The notes: generated from the letters alone by a model not told the origin. A DNA stretch of 64,000 bases from Gossypium raimondii (GCF_025698545.1 NC_068572.1:4712001-4776000); one strand, 5' to 3'. Shown: positions 1-13,427, counted from the stretch's first letter. Translations and numbers: made by a program.

Positions 1-1164
<1,164 letters not shown>

Positions 1165-1956
1165 GTTGAATTACCAAATAAAATTCAACACTCAATTCGT
1201 TGTTGTCCATGTTCTGATTTTGGAATACATTAGGATATCTCCAGATTTTTATGTTCATAAATTATTTAGTTTCCATTTGAAAATGACTTAACCATCAACC
1301 AATTAAGATAGAGTCATTGTATCATGACTTGGATTGAGCTTTTTTTTTTTTTTTTTTTTTGTAAACAACACAGATAAGAAATGCTTATATAACTTATATA
1401 TATTCAACCAATTAATCATAACCTTCGCATTGCAAAAAAACAATAATTTTAACTCAAATTCTTCCGCTCAAGTTGCAGCCTCACCTTTGTACAATTTAAC
1501 TTTGGGTTAATGGTTGGATCCACACACCTCCAATATCTTCTCTTTTTTTTTATAAAAAATATATTTGATTAAGTTTAATGATTGAAAGCATGTAAATATC
1601 GCTAATTTAAAAAATATATGAATAAAATTTTCTATTAATTTTTTTATAAAAAATCATTTGTCAAAATGCTACTGTTTTGATCATTGTATTGTTGTATCTT
1701 TGGAGACATTCAACCAACATTTCTCCCAATCCCGTAGGAGCGGTCGAATCTGTCTTAAAGAACATGTGTTAAACAGGCCTCAACGTTTAGTAAATCTCTG
1801 TTCTTCTTTTCGATTTCAACTTTTTGTTACAATTTTATTGGCTCACGTATTTGACAATTTAAACATAAATTATTCTATTTATATTTTATTTTATATATAA
1901 ATAATTGTTTTTTTATATTTTTATTTTTATTTTTTCGCTAACGTGTTTTGTCCAAT
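1165..1956. other. Intergenic, AT-rich
   Basis: 3' flank of fumarase. It contains a T-tract at about 1341-1361. A short open frame at 1658-1900 has no recognisable domain and I do not support it as a gene. Nothing else seen. Confidence 0.5.
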
Positions 1957-2358
1957 AATTGGTAATTGAACTTGTATTTCGTTATTTAGGTCCATACCTC
2001 TTCACTAACACCATTAATTTATTAGCATCAAATACCAATCCATTGGTATGACATGTGACAACCTCTTAATATGTCATATAGTAGATATAAATTTAAAATT
2101 TTAAAATTAAATAAATTAATAAAAATATAATTTTTATCGAGGTTCATTCTTAATGTGAAAAAGAATTATATATTTTCAAATTAATTTATATTTTTAAAGT
2201 TTTTTTAATTTTTAAAATTTATAATCGCCACATGGCATATTGAGAGGCTATCACATGTCACCAATAGATTGATTATCAGTGTCACGTCAATATAAACTAA
2301 TAGTGTTAATGCAAAGATATCATTCTAAGCAATTGAAATATAAATTTAAGTACCAATT
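1957..2358. repeat. Fold-back (MITE-like) element, ~400 bp
   Basis: The two halves are imperfect inverted copies. The left arm reads AATTGGTAATTGAACTTGTA and later ATTGGTATGACATGTGACA. The right arm, reverse complemented, reads AATTGGTACTTAAATTTATA and ATTGGTGACATGTGATAGC. The arms are about 160 bp with an AT-rich centre. There is no ORF. Its size and shape fit a non-autonomous DNA transposon. No clear target duplication was found, so the superfamily is open. Confidence 0.65.
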
Positions 2359-3460
2359 AAATAAAAAAAATAAAATACTTTTAAATAAGTTGAGAAGATA
2401 AATTACATATTAACCCACGTATTCAATCAGAAGCTACGCGGTTATTTGGAATATGCCCACTGCAGTAGTAGTACACGTAGTGCAAATGGTACTTCAACTA
2501 ACGGTACTACAATTATGAATTGGCAAAATTAATTCAAAAACATTTATTATAAATAGATTTCATAAATAACAAATTAATTAATTCCATAAACAATTTTTCG
2601 TCTATGTTAAATCTAGGAAATTGCATGCATATATGATAATTTAATACATTATTTTTATCAAATAAAATATTAAATAACAAAATGTATAAAAAAATAAATT
2701 TATTTATAATATTAATCATAAAAATAAATTAATTTAAATGCATTGTAATTAGTTAATTATAAAGGGTAGTTTGATTTGTACTTGAATGTTTCAAAGGAGG
2801 TAAGAACGTACAAGGTTCTAAAAGAGGGAAATCTAGGGGCGCCAGTTTTCACCAACCAAAGTGTGGAGAAATGTGACATGTCAGCTTCAGACAAGACAAA
2901 GATAGTACGATGAAAACCGTAACCGCAAAACCAAGGGCGGCGCCGCAGCTTAGATTAAATTACACGATCATATACTGGGGCCCCTTTACGGCTTTACAAA
3001 CATCTTGGCCCAACTTACCCGCTTTGGGACCCACCCTGGTACTGACCCTTCTCTGCATTATCACTTTTTAATATGAAAGGGTAAAAGAAGGAAAAATTGA
3101 GTAATATTTTTTTAAATAGTAAAACTCAAACAATAAATGCGATTAATATGACTTAAACTCAAGTCATATCTGGATCAGTAAATTTTGGTAATTAAAATTT
3201 GTTTATTTTATTTATATTTTTTTTGGATTTTAAATTAATTAAGTACAATTGTAGTAGGATTTCACAAATTTCAACACAAAGAAACAAAGTTGACAAGTAA
3301 ATGGAAGTTCATCTAATCCTAATTAACACCATTAAACTTACATCATTAAGGGAAAATAAAGAATTAATGACCAGAAATCATCAATTCCCACTGAATTGCA
3401 CTTCAACTTTTCAACTTCAAATTGAAAAGGAAAAAAGAAAAGCGGGGGTAAACCAAAACC
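2359..3460. other. Intergenic between fumarase and ERF 3' ends
   Basis: 2359-2800 is AT-rich with nothing recognised. 2810-3060 is distinctly more GC-rich, with GGGGCGCC, GGGCGGCGCCGCAGC, GGGGCCCC and GGCCCAAC, and has no ORF. It lies downstream of both flanking genes. It could be a promoter of an unseen transcript or a decayed gene 5' end. The remainder up to the ERF stop is probably its 3' UTR and flank. Confidence 0.4.
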
Positions 3461-3466
3461 ATGTCA

Positions 3467-4438
3467 TCACATTGGCATTGATGTCGGAGGAACAGCGACG
3501 CCATCATCAAGAAAGTTCCAAAGTTCACCGAAGACACTCTCTTGCTGAGCCACGGCATTTTGGGTCATCGGCGATTGCCCATCCAGATATGGGATCTGAT
3601 AGAATTTCATGTAATTCTCGTACGCTATTAGTTCCTCCGATAGTTTCTGCACTTGGTTTTCTTCTTCTTGAACTTCAAAAATGGCCGATTTATTCACTGC
3701 CTCTCCTTCCTGTTGTTCTTCGGGTTTCACTGGGAGGTAACATACATTCGTCTTCTGATCGCCGGACCCTGAACTGTCCTCTTCAGATACAACAATTGGG
3801 TCAGTTGCGAAACCACCAAGATCGTTCCAACCATAACGGAATCCATTATTGACTTGGGGTTGTTGATAAATGGGAGGATTTGAAGGGTGGGTGAAATTCC
3901 AGGCAGTGGTTGAGTTGTTGATTTGAGGGTTGTATTGGGTGGAGAAAGCGTCGTCTTCGTTGGGGAAATTGACTTTCGCTTTCTTGCCACGGATTTTACG
4001 AGCTTCCCTGTCGTAGGCACGGGCTGCTTCCTCGGCAGTGTTGAAAGTGCCGAGCCAAACACGAACTCCTTTCCTCGGGTCACGGATCTCCGCCGCCCAT
4101 TTCCCCCATGGACGCTGGCGTATGCCCCTGTATAGGTTTTTCCTCTGCCTTTTCACTTTCTTCTCCACTTGCACCCCATCTGTTCGTAACAAAGTCCAAA
4201 AAAAGAAATAAAAAATAAAAACCCGAAGCCAATAATTTCTGAAAGGAAAATAACTAGTACCTGAGGATTGGGGTCGGTGCCTTTTACAGAGGGCGAGTGA
4301 GTCATCATGGAAGGATTGAGTTGAGTCAGAGCTAAAGCCATTTTTGACGAAAGGGGAATTGGGCCAGATGTCAGAAGCAGTGACGCCATGACCGCCTTTC
4401 CGGATGATGAATTCAGAAATGATAGCACCACCACACAT
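3467..4438 (-). CDS. Group VII ethylene response factor (RAP2.3/RAP2.12-like)
   Basis: AP2/ERF transcription factor of 296 residues. Exons are 4438-4261 and 4179-3467 (178 + 713 nt), with one 81 nt intron (4260-4180, GT..AG, phase 1). The N-terminus is [11 protein letters not shown], the Met-Cys N-degron that defines ERF-VII. In this family Met removal and Cys oxidation lead to oxygen- and NO-dependent degradation. One AP2 domain follows the intron (about residues 80-137: [47 protein letters not shown]), preceded by a basic stretch KKVKRQRK that may be nuclear-targeting. The C-terminus holds acidic/Gln segments and the motif ELWNFLDD, an ERF-VII activation-type motif. It would bind GCC-box/HRPE promoters. 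Which paralogue it is cannot be settled here. The intron has no in-frame stop, so retention would leave the frame open. Confidence 0.95.
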   Translation of the reverse strand: MCGGAIISEFIIRKGGHGVTASDIWPNSPFVKNGFSSDSTQSFHDDSLALCKRHRPQSSGTSYFPFRNYWLRVFIFYFFFWTLLRTDGVQVEKKVKRQRKNLYRGIRQRPWGKWAAEIRDPRKGVRVWLGTFNTAEEAARAYDREARKIRGKKAKVNFPNEDDAFSTQYNPQINNSTTAWNFTHPSNPPIYQQPQVNNGFRYGWNDLGGFATDPIVVSEEDSSGSGDQKTNVCYLPVKPEEQQEGEAVNKSAIFEVQEEENQVQKLSEELIAYENYMKFYQIPYLDGQSPMTQNAVAQQESVFGELWNFLDDGVAVPPTSMPM

Positions 4439-4640
4439 CTCTTTGAAAGCAAAGAAATTAATTGCAAAAGCTTAAAGGAAAGAATAATAATGAAGAGGAG
4501 GTAGAAGGAATGAAAGGAAGGGTTTAAGGGAAGTTTTGGATATGGAAGAAAGAGTGACGACAGGAGGGGGGGTTTAAGTAGTGAGAGGAAAATAGAAGGG
4601 GGTGCGGCATGGTGAATGCAAGTTGGGGGATTAGGAACTT
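4439..4640 (-). promoter_or_regulatory. 5' UTR/promoter of the ERF gene
   Basis: Purine-rich leader on the plus strand (pyrimidine-rich in the transcript), typical of a plant 5' UTR. No clear TATA box was identified. Assignment rests on position alone. Confidence 0.4.
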
Positions 4641-4680
4641 TCCCGCGTTTTACCTAACGAGTTAGAAAATGGGGCCCCGG

Positions 4681-4869
4681 TCAAATCATTAAATGAATAA
4701 AAACCAGTACGGCAAGGGATGCCCTAAAGCCCAAAAGATTGCCAGCATCGATTACAAGCCCGGCGGTGAAGGGATCAGTCGACCATGAACAACCACCAGA
4801 GAAACACTGGTGCGATGACAGCAACAGCCTCAAAAACTCACAATACAAAAAGAACTCGGCTAACATCAC
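4681..4869 (-). other. Unrecognised GC-richer island with a 62-residue open frame
   Basis: This stretch has higher GC than its surroundings and an open minus frame of 62 residues (start 4869) with hydrophobic N- and C-terminal parts. It resembles no family I can name. It could be a decayed gene or repeat fragment. It lies 5' of the ERF gene, about 240 bp upstream of its ATG, so it could also be part of the distal promoter. Confidence 0.25.
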
Positions 4870-6655
4870 GTTATACGAGGCATTGGTATCATACTACTAA
4901 AAGTACATTTGATTAGGGAAATGAAAAATATAATTATAGAAATAATAAATGAATACTTGGTTTAATAATAAAGTTGAGGCTTTGGGATCATAGTTTTTGT
5001 TTTAGTATTGATATGGGTTTATCGATATTTTTAGAACATTTTATATATACATATAAGTATATTTCAATTGTTATTATTTTTAAAATAATTAACTATGCTT
5101 AATAACTTAATTAAATCATTACATTTGATTTTTTAATGTAATTATAAAAATTTAAATAGTTAAAATAAATTATTAAAAACAGTTTCAAATATTAAAATTT
5201 TGTATGAAGAAACATACCACTATGACCAATATCGAATCAAATTCACATTAGAATGGCAACTAAAATTTATTATTCTGATTTACTATTTAAACAATATATA
5301 TGTAAAACCTCGACACCCATAATCTTTGTGTTTCTTCATTTAATTTTAATTTTAATTTTAATTTTTATTCGTTCAATATACCATATCAAACGTTGAAAAA
5401 TAACACTCTAAAAAAGTTTAATTAACAATATATTTAATTAAATTACATTATATTTTACAAACATTAATTTGGGTTATAATCATCTTGCTGCTGGAGACAC
5501 ATGTGCCTTTGAAAAATGAATGACTCATAATCCACGACGAATTTTATTGGTTTAGGCTATAAACATAAAGCATTGAGATAGTTTCTGTTTCATTGAGATT
5601 ATCCAGGCCAACTATGGAAAGTCTTGTTTGTGTTTTCCAAAAACATTACCCCTTTACCCTAAACTCTAACATCATTAGACAATGAGTTGAGTTTTTACAT
5701 TCAAATAAATCTCACCCATATTAAATCCTAAATACTCAAGGTCGTGCATTGAATAAGCAACTTCTTGAAAGTATTGAGCAACTTTCTCGTGTCGCGAATA
5801 AACCCTAACCTATTTCCCTAAAGACAAAGATTAACCCTAAACTGAAACATGTTTGCCAAATTATTGTTCTCCAACATATTCAAGCTTTGATCCCTTGCCA
5901 TACCAAGAATTTTGATCAAGCTCTAATTTCAACAAAACCCCACCCCGACTCTTTTAACTCATATGTCTTCTATGAGAATGGACTTCCTCAAGTGTCGGGT
6001 ATGAAGACATTCTCTTAACTAACTCTAAATAGGATAAATTCTATTTACGATTACTATAAAAAATTTATCTATAGATAAATAATATTTTTAACCCTTACAA
6101 AAGACCATCATCATGAAAATCATCAGCATATAATAATCAAAGTTTCTTTGTATAGAAGTTAAATTGAAGTCATCGTATCCAGATTAAATTAGATTTGAAG
6201 TTTAGAGTATAAAAAATTGGATTAAGATTTAAAGCTTAAAATTTTTATTTAAGGATAACGAGTTTTAAGGGTTAAGATTAAACAATTATTCATTTAATAC
6301 TCATAAAAATATAAATAAAATTACTTTTTAAAATTATGCAAACAAATGAAAAAAATCAAAATAGAATTACACTAATTCAAATTCAACTATGACCTAAAAC
6401 ATTCAATCACATATTAATCAAATCAAACATTAAACTTTGTGAATAAGTCAAGATTTAATTTTTCTTAAATATAAAAATTATAGTAGTAAGATGCAATATT
6501 GTATTAACAAGTTGACGAAAAAAAATGTGGATGAGACTGCTAATTAACAACACATCCAATCCTGTGTTCAAGTCTTAACCGGTGGGCATGACTATGACGA
6601 TTAGTGATTGACGTCATCACTCCGGCACCTAATTAATCCCTCTTCTGTGAGTTTC
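4870..6655. other. Intergenic, AT-rich, no gene seen
   Basis: Mostly A/T homopolymer-rich DNA. Scattered CCCTAAAC-type words occur around 5650 and 5800-5840 but do not form an array. No coding region is supportable. Confidence 0.5.
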
Positions 6656-6660
6656 AATCA

Positions 6661-6788
6661 TATTAACGACAGAATATTTAGAAATATATATAGTTCCTCC
6701 TTAATCCATAAATAAGATGATAATACGTCATATCCTTCTGCATTGGTAACAATACTCATATCAATTGAGTTAAGACTCAATCGACATT
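6661..6788 (-). mobile_element. SINE-like element, minus copy
   Basis: Reverse complement begins TCGATTGAGTCTTAACTCAA and continues with GAAGGATATGACGTATTATC, matching the head and middle of the better copies at 8791 and 14719. Diverged. Confidence 0.5.
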
Positions 6789-7288
6789 ACATTTATAATT
6801 AACTAGATGATGAAAATTGTAATTATAAATATTTAAAAAATCAAATTATATAAATATAATTATATAGTAGTCTTTATTATTTGATTGAAAAATAAAAATA
6901 AGGTAAAAATTGTTAAAGTGATGAATTTTTTAAATAATAATTATTGATAAAGGTAATAAGGAAATGTAAATAGATTTGCCAAAAGAAAGTTGTATGGTGA
7001 TAAGGCATAATGCATTCGTGACAAGAGAATGTAAGTACGAAATTTTAGAAGAGACAATTATGAACCTTAAATAGAAATTGTAGAACAGATATAAAAATAA
7101 TAAGAGAATGTATATTTCTTTTCTTTTTAAAATTTAAAATTATTTATTTAACCTTTTAATATGTTTTATTTGATTTAGTAACTTTTATGAGGTTAATAAT
7201 TATTTAATTTAATTATCCTATTTTATATTCAATCAAGTTTTTAATAATTTTTTTTATATAATGTTTAGAATTACACATAATTTGCCGT

Positions 7289-7430
7289 TTGAGTCTTAAT
7301 TTAATTAGCATTGATATTGTTGCCTATACAAAAGGACATGGGTTCGAGCGCGTTGAAACGTATTTATTCTCCTACTGAAGGGTTGGGAAGGAACAATGAA
7401 TAGTTCTAGGCTATTGTAAAAAAAAAAATT
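7289..7430 (+). mobile_element. SINE-like element
   Basis: Head GAGTCTTAATTTAATTAGCA, internal GGGTTCGAGCGCG (a good match to the tRNA B-box GGTTCGANNCC), then TATTCTCCTACTGAAGGGTT and a short A-rich tail. tRNA-derived Pol III SINEs have this arrangement. Family assignment is by resemblance. Confidence 0.55.
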
Positions 7431-7450
7431 AGATACTTTCACGATTGAAC

Positions 7451-7562
7451 TAGTTTTTTTTTTTTAAATATCCATAATCCGTCTTTGACTCTTAAATAGG
7501 AGAATAAACACGTTTCAGCGTACTTGAAATATCAATACCAATCGAGTTAAGACCCAATCGAC
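7451..7562 (-). mobile_element. SINE-like element, minus copy
   Basis: Reverse complement starts TGTCGATTGGGTCTTAACTC and continues GCTGAAACGTGTTTATTCTC, ending in an A-tract (T-tract on the plus strand). It faces the copy just upstream, so the two form an imperfect inverted pair. Confidence 0.55.
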
Positions 7563-8790
7563 AAATTTTTAATAAATTGAAAATGTTAAAGTATGTGTTT
7601 TATACAAATAACTTTTAATAATTTAAATACATATTGAAATTTATGATGTTCTCGCCATGGTCAAACTTGTTATTTAAGAAAGAAGGATTAACGAAAGTGA
7701 AGGCTGGCGTAAGATTTAAATATCAGTTTAGATAATTTGGCTTTCATTGGAAAAAACAAATGTGAAGTAGATTTAAAGGTGCATGCAATCAATTTGACTC
7801 TAATAATTCAGATAATGATTACAGTTTCTTTTTAAAAGCTGTATTTAAAATTTTAGATTTTAAAATAATAAAATATATGTATTAATGTTTTTATTTTCAT
7901 TATCCAGAGTCCTTAAATTTAATTAAAATATTTATACTAAATAAATTTTATCATACCCAATGAAAATTTAATTAATTTTTAAAAATAATATTAGAAAGTA
8001 ATATTTTTAAAAATAAAGTGAATATATTTTGATACCAATTATGTTTTCTCAAAAATATCTTTCATAGTAGTAATAGTAGAATTATTATAATATATATATA
8101 TATATAAAACAATTGTGTGATAATTTTTCTTTAATTTTGATCTCCTTAATTTTTTCTATAAAATTTATATTTAAAAATCAAAATCATGATATTAGATTCT
8201 ATTTACTTTTAGATTAATCATGATTAAGTCTAACAATCACACATAATTTCTTTTGGCTTCACATTTAAATATATATATATATATATATTTCCTCCATCTC
8301 TATGTCACGAATTAATGAGGTTAAAGAACTGAAATCTCGTTTAATAAACAAATTAAAGTAGTTTTATCATTTAATGATGTTGTTCAAATTGTGTGGAGTC
8401 TTGGATTAAAAAAAAGTGATGTTTGAGACCGATAGTAAGGAAGCTATTCAAGCAATTCAAGAATCTGGTAAGGAGTAATGTAAATCTTTTATGATCCATT
8501 CTATCAAAAAGATTCTCTAACGAGATTGAACTATTCACTTACTACATGTTTTTAAAGAAGGCAACAAGGTAACAGATGGTTTGGCAAGATTGACATTTTC
8601 AAGACATTTGGGCAATATTATATTCGTGGAACCCCGTATGAAATCCTTTAATCTCTACACGATGATATTTCTAATATAGTGTGATCTTACTTTATATTGA
8701 TTAGAGTTAATTTATCTTTTGTATCAATTTTTTTATATAATACAATTAAATGAGATAACTTAAGCCACTTTTAAAAAGAATCATCTCGTC

Positions 8791-8935
8791 GATTGAGTCT
8801 TAACTCGACTGGTATAGACATTATTGTCAATACAGGAGGACGCGGGTTTGAGTGCGCTAAAGCGCATTATCCTCCTATTTATAGGTTGGAAAGGGGTTAT
8901 GGGTAGTTCCAAACATTATGTCAGAAAAAAAAACA
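8791..8935 (+). mobile_element. SINE-like element, best-preserved copy
   Basis: Head GATTGAGTCTTAACTCGACT, then B-box-like GGGTTTGAGTGCG, CATTATCCTCCTATTTATAG, GGGTTATGGGTAGTTCC and an A-tail. About 145 bp. The same order is seen in every copy in the window. Confidence 0.6.
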
Positions 8936-9831
8936 GATATAATCAGAAACTATAAAAAAAATTGTTCAAAAAATCATCTCATTTAAAAACTTAAAAAAAA
9001 ATTTGCCATTACTTTTAAAAGCTAGCTTTAATTTATACTAAAAAGAAACTATCATTAATTGAATAATGAATGTAATTTTACTTTCTTTTCACAGGTACAA
9101 CAAAAGTTGGTGAAAGTTTCTAACTCATAATAAAGTATGCCAAAAGATGTGAGTACACAGAATGGCATGGGTGGAGTCACATTCATGGTTGTGTGCTCAA
9201 TTCAACTCAAAATTCTTTTTTCTTTAAATATATCTAATTAGTAAATTGAACCCATAAAAGTTCTAAAATCATTCACTAAATTTTTGAAAGGGAAATTATT
9301 TTATTAAAACTTATTTTACATGAAAATATAGAATCTCTTTACTCACTAAAATCCAATAATTCATAATCTTTTATTTTCTTTAACATGCAATATTTAATTT
9401 TTATTGATTGAATGATTTTGAGATATTGATTTTGCAAAAGATTCCTAACACCTTGATTGAGTAATAATTTTAGAGGTTAATTAATCTAAATTCTTAAAGA
9501 AATAAAGATTGATGGTATTTATAGTCTTGAATTTCTTGAATATTGATCGAAATTTAGTATTTTTTATTTAGAAATTGTTATTACTAGCATGATTATTGTG
9601 AACCTTGTATTTGAAAAATTGACATATTGCATTCTCTCGACACCAAAAATTACTTAAGGGTTTCTTTTCGTGGAAAAAAAATTACAATTTGTATGTTGAC
9701 TTCGTGAAAATTTTTGTGTTTAAGAGTTAAGACTAGATTTATTTGTTCCAAATGTTTAATATAAATGAAAAATATTAAAAGAATGTCCACTAGTGAATTA
9801 AAAGAAATACAAACCAATATGAAAAGAAAAA

Positions 9832-11494
9832 TGTAACAGCCTGATTTTTTACCCTAATCAGAACAGTGATTTCGGGACCACAAATCCGAGTCTAAAAAAA
9901 ATATTTTAGTATTATTTTCTGTGTCTGTGATATTTGAATTTGATTGTGTGAAATTTTCGTAAATTAATTTGACTATTTGTGTGTTTAATTTGATAAAAAG
10001 GACTTAATTGCGTAAAATGTAAAAGTGACTAGTTAATTGTTAAAGTACTTTATTGCTATGGTTTTTTCTAATGTGGGGTCCTTATGTTGATATTATACCA
10101 AATAAATTATGAGTGGACTATTATAGACAAATGTTAGTGGATTTTAAATGAATAAATAAAGGTTAAAATAGTAAATTAGGTATTTATATGTATTAAATAA
10201 AATAAAACATGAAAGTGGCCATGCATTTGGCTTTGTTTTGCCGAAAATTGAAGAACAAAGAACACCTTTGGTGTTTTAAACATTCGGCAGTTAGGAAGCT
10301 AAAATTTGGTATGTATTTTGCTTGGCTTTTGATAATTTTTACGTTTCTGATATCGTTGCTTAGTATACTTTAAAACCCATGTCTTAATTTTGTGAATTGT
10401 GGATAATTTTGAAATGTGCCATTGATGAATGCTTGAGTTTTATGATGTTAATAGGTGGAAAATAAATATATGTTGTTAGATTTTCATGTTATAATTAGTA
10501 ATTTTTGATAAAAATGTGTATGAAGGACTAAATTAAGAAAATATTAAATTGAGGGACTAGAATGTGAAATAAATGACATGCAAGGACCTATATGAGATTA
10601 GGAGTATTCGGTCATACTATAGTAAAATTAATTTGGAATATTTTGTGTTTTGTGCAAAAAAAGGACTAAATTGTGAAAAATGTAAAATGTTAGGGGCAAA
10701 ATTGTAATTTTCCCATTTATGTGAATTTAGGCTAAATTTGATGGAATAATGTTTAAATAAGTTTAATTTAAATTTATTTAGATCAAGAATTGAAGAAGTC
10801 GAATTTGGATCGGGGAAAAACAAAAGTAGTCGAATAGTCGAACGTCTCCGTCTATATCCGAGGTAAGTCTATTAGCTATTTAATGATATTAAATTAGTAT
10901 ATATTTGTGTATATCGATTGTAGTTGTTGTTGAGCTTTAATTTGAAGTAATTTTATTGAATAAATTAGAATTATAAATGGTATATATATATGTGTATAAA
11001 GTGTTCGAATATATATATATGCTTATATAAATTTTGAATTAAGTTAAAGTAGGAATGCTATAAAAGCATATATATATATATATATATAATGTACTAATAT
11101 TTATATATATGTATCTATATGAATATGTTCTGAATTTAATTGATTGTTTGAAGGTTATATATATATATATATATATATATATAAGATTCGAATATGAGAA
11201 AATAAACACATGTATAAATTCTTGCTTTGATAAAAGGTACGTATTATACTCATGTATACATGGATTTTCGAATATACATATATATATATGTAAAAAAAAC
11301 TTTGGGTTTGATTAGTGATATGTATATTGTAATTGTATAGGTAATTTTTTAAATAAAGTGATTATATGTGAGATGGAATGTTTATATATATAATTAAGTA
11401 TTGATTATATTATAAGATATGAATGTTAAGCATGTATATATAGTTTTGAATATGTATGGATGTACGTAAATATGTTTTCATATTGAGCTTGGAT

Positions 11495-11532
<38 letters not shown>

Positions 11533-13180
11533 GCTCGAATAGGTGTGTATACATAAGTACATGTAAATTATTTGTATTAAATTTAGTTAAGTATATTTAT
11601 ATATACATGAATAAGTTGTGAACTTAGGTAAAGGCAAGAATGTGTATATATATAAATTCATATAGGTTCGAATATAAATAAACATACTTGTATGGGCTTT
11701 TAATTTTATTTAAAAGGTATAAATGTTAAATATGTATACGGGAGTTTGAATATATATCTATATGTACATTTGTGTACAAGTTTTTAGATTGAATTAAAGA
11801 CATAAAAGTTTATGTTTTTATAAATGAGGTTCGAATATATATTTATATGATTATAAGTTATTAGTACTTGATTTGGATTGAAAATATGATTTGCAAACTC
11901 ATTTATGTTTGAGCATGGACTACGGTGAATATGTGTTTGCTGTTAATAAATATTTGTGGAATTATTCTGTATATGAGAAATTGAGATTTTCAGGTTTTAA
12001 AACCTAGCAGGCTAAGTGTCGGTGATCTAAATCAAGTTATAAGCCTAGCAGGCTAAGTGCCGGTGAACTGAATCAAGCTATAAGCGTAGCAGGCTAAGTG
12101 CCGGTGATTTGAATCAGGCTATAAGCCTAGCAGGCTAAGTGCCGGTGATCTGAATCAGGCTATAAACCTAGCAGGCTAAGTGCCGGTGAACTGGATTAGG
12201 CTATAAGTCTAGCAGGCTAAGTGCTGGTGATCTGAATCAGGCTATAAGCCTAGCAGGCTAAGTGCCAGTGAACTGGATTAGGCTATAAGCCTAGCAGGCT
12301 AAGTGCTGGTGATCTGAATCAGGCTTTAAGCCTAACAAGCTAAGTGCCAGTGAATTTGTTTATATTAAGTGATTATTTGCATTGGGTATATATATGATTT
12401 TGGTTATATGTAATGGATAAATATATGAACATTTGTTTCTAAGTATTTGATGAGCATATAAACGTTCGAATCTTTTTGTTTAGTGAGTATATATATATGT
12501 TGGTTATCATGAAATTGTTGGATATATATATGTGTATGCACTCGACATATGTGGATTATAGTAAAATATATATGTGCATTCGCACATGTGGTTGATAAGA
12601 ATAAGTATATGCTTTTGGCATATGTATTTGAATAAATATATATATATATATATATATATATGCATTCGATGAAGTGCAAGCGATAAGCACATATATGCAT
12701 TTAGATATATGCAGGTGATAAATACATATATACATTTAGTTATAATAAGTGTATATACATTTGGAGCTAATATTTGTTAAGCATATATGTATATAAGAAT
12801 TGCTATTCATGTTTATGGTGAATTTACATTCGGTTTTAAGAGTTGATAATTAAGTATGCTTTTGACTATATGTAATAGTTAACATATATAGTATTTATGA
12901 ATTCATTAAGTGTATCAGGAAATTACATAATTATTTTTATAATTTCGTTATGGTATAGACTTACTAAGCTATAAAAGCTTACTTTGTTTGTTCATGTCTT
13001 TCTGATTTTTAGACTTAAGATCAAGCTTCAAGCTCGGGGATCGTCAGCAAGTTCATCACTCTATCTACTGTCTCGATATTAAACTGTTTAAATTTTAACT
13101 TTGGCATGTACATGCTAGATAATTGTTTTGGAAAGTCGTACTTTGATATATTGTATATGAAATTAATAGCCATATGAAAT
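9832..13180 (+). mobile_element. Long LTR, 3'-truncated (TGTAACAGCC family)
   Basis: Starts TGTAACAGCCTGATTTTT, with CAGAACAGTGATTTCGGGACC and ACAAATCCGAG shortly after. The minus-strand element at 61366 has the same head. Downstream it has AT microsatellites, the minisatellite at 12001-12353, and a segment around 12960-13120 (TTACTAAGCTATAAAAGCTT, AAGCTTCAAGCTCGGGGATC) homologous to 59330-59440. Aligned with the 58173-61366 copy, it stops near TAGCCAT, roughly 1 kb short of the expected ...GTTACA end. It is non-coding. A Ty3/gypsy-type LTR is likely, but no internal coding region is present to prove this. Confidence 0.7.
12001..12353 (+). repeat. Minisatellite, ~40 bp unit x 9
   Basis: Nine imperfect units of 40-41 bp built around CTAGCAGGCTAAGTGCCGGT. 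Units alternate between GATCTGAATCAGG and GAACTGGATTAGG versions over the later part, which suggests amplification as ~81 bp dimers. Each unit contains the short palindrome AGCCTAGCAGGCT or a near variant. Confidence 0.9.
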
Positions 13181-13258
13181 TAATTATCCTATTTTATATT
13201 CAATCAAGTTTTTAATATTTTTTTATATAATATTTAGAATTACACATAATTCGCCTTT

Positions 13259-13402
13259 TGAGTCTTAATTTAATTAGCATTGATATTATTGCATATACAA
13301 AAGGACGTGTATTTGAGCGCGTTGAAACGTATTTATTCTCCTATTGAAGGGTTGGGAAGGAACAATGAATAGTTCTAGGCTATTGTAAAAAAAAAAAAAA
13401 AT
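13259..13402 (+). mobile_element. SINE-like element (copy B counterpart)
   Basis: Counterpart of the element at 7289. Its B-box is decayed to GTATTTGAGCGCG. Confidence 0.5.
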
Positions 13403-13427
13403 CAGATACTTTCACGATTGAATTAGT

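Larger units (their letters stand above)
7210..9831. repeat. Duplicated block, copy A (2.62 kb)
   Basis: Matches 13181-15712 in the same orientation almost end to end, with scattered substitutions and indels (for example, TA microsatellites at about 8090 and 8272 are absent or shorter in copy B). It contains SINE-like copies and AT-rich DNA but no supported gene. It ends at AAGAAAAA, where a TGTAACAGCC LTR begins. Copy B continues past the same point into AATATTTGAATT. Confidence 0.9.

Noticed and set aside
3301..3852. 183-residue plus-strand frame
   Set aside because: Shadow of the ERF gene on the other strand.
7289..8935. Functional tRNA genes (because of the B-box-like words)
   Set aside because: No cloverleaf can be formed around them. 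They fit SINE copies instead.
12001..12353. CRISPR-like array
   Set aside because: The repeats are contiguous, with no unique spacers, and the DNA is a plant LTR. It is a minisatellite.
12404..12700. 98-residue minus frame rich in Ile/Tyr
   Set aside because: Translation of ATATAT-rich LTR sequence with no protein character.
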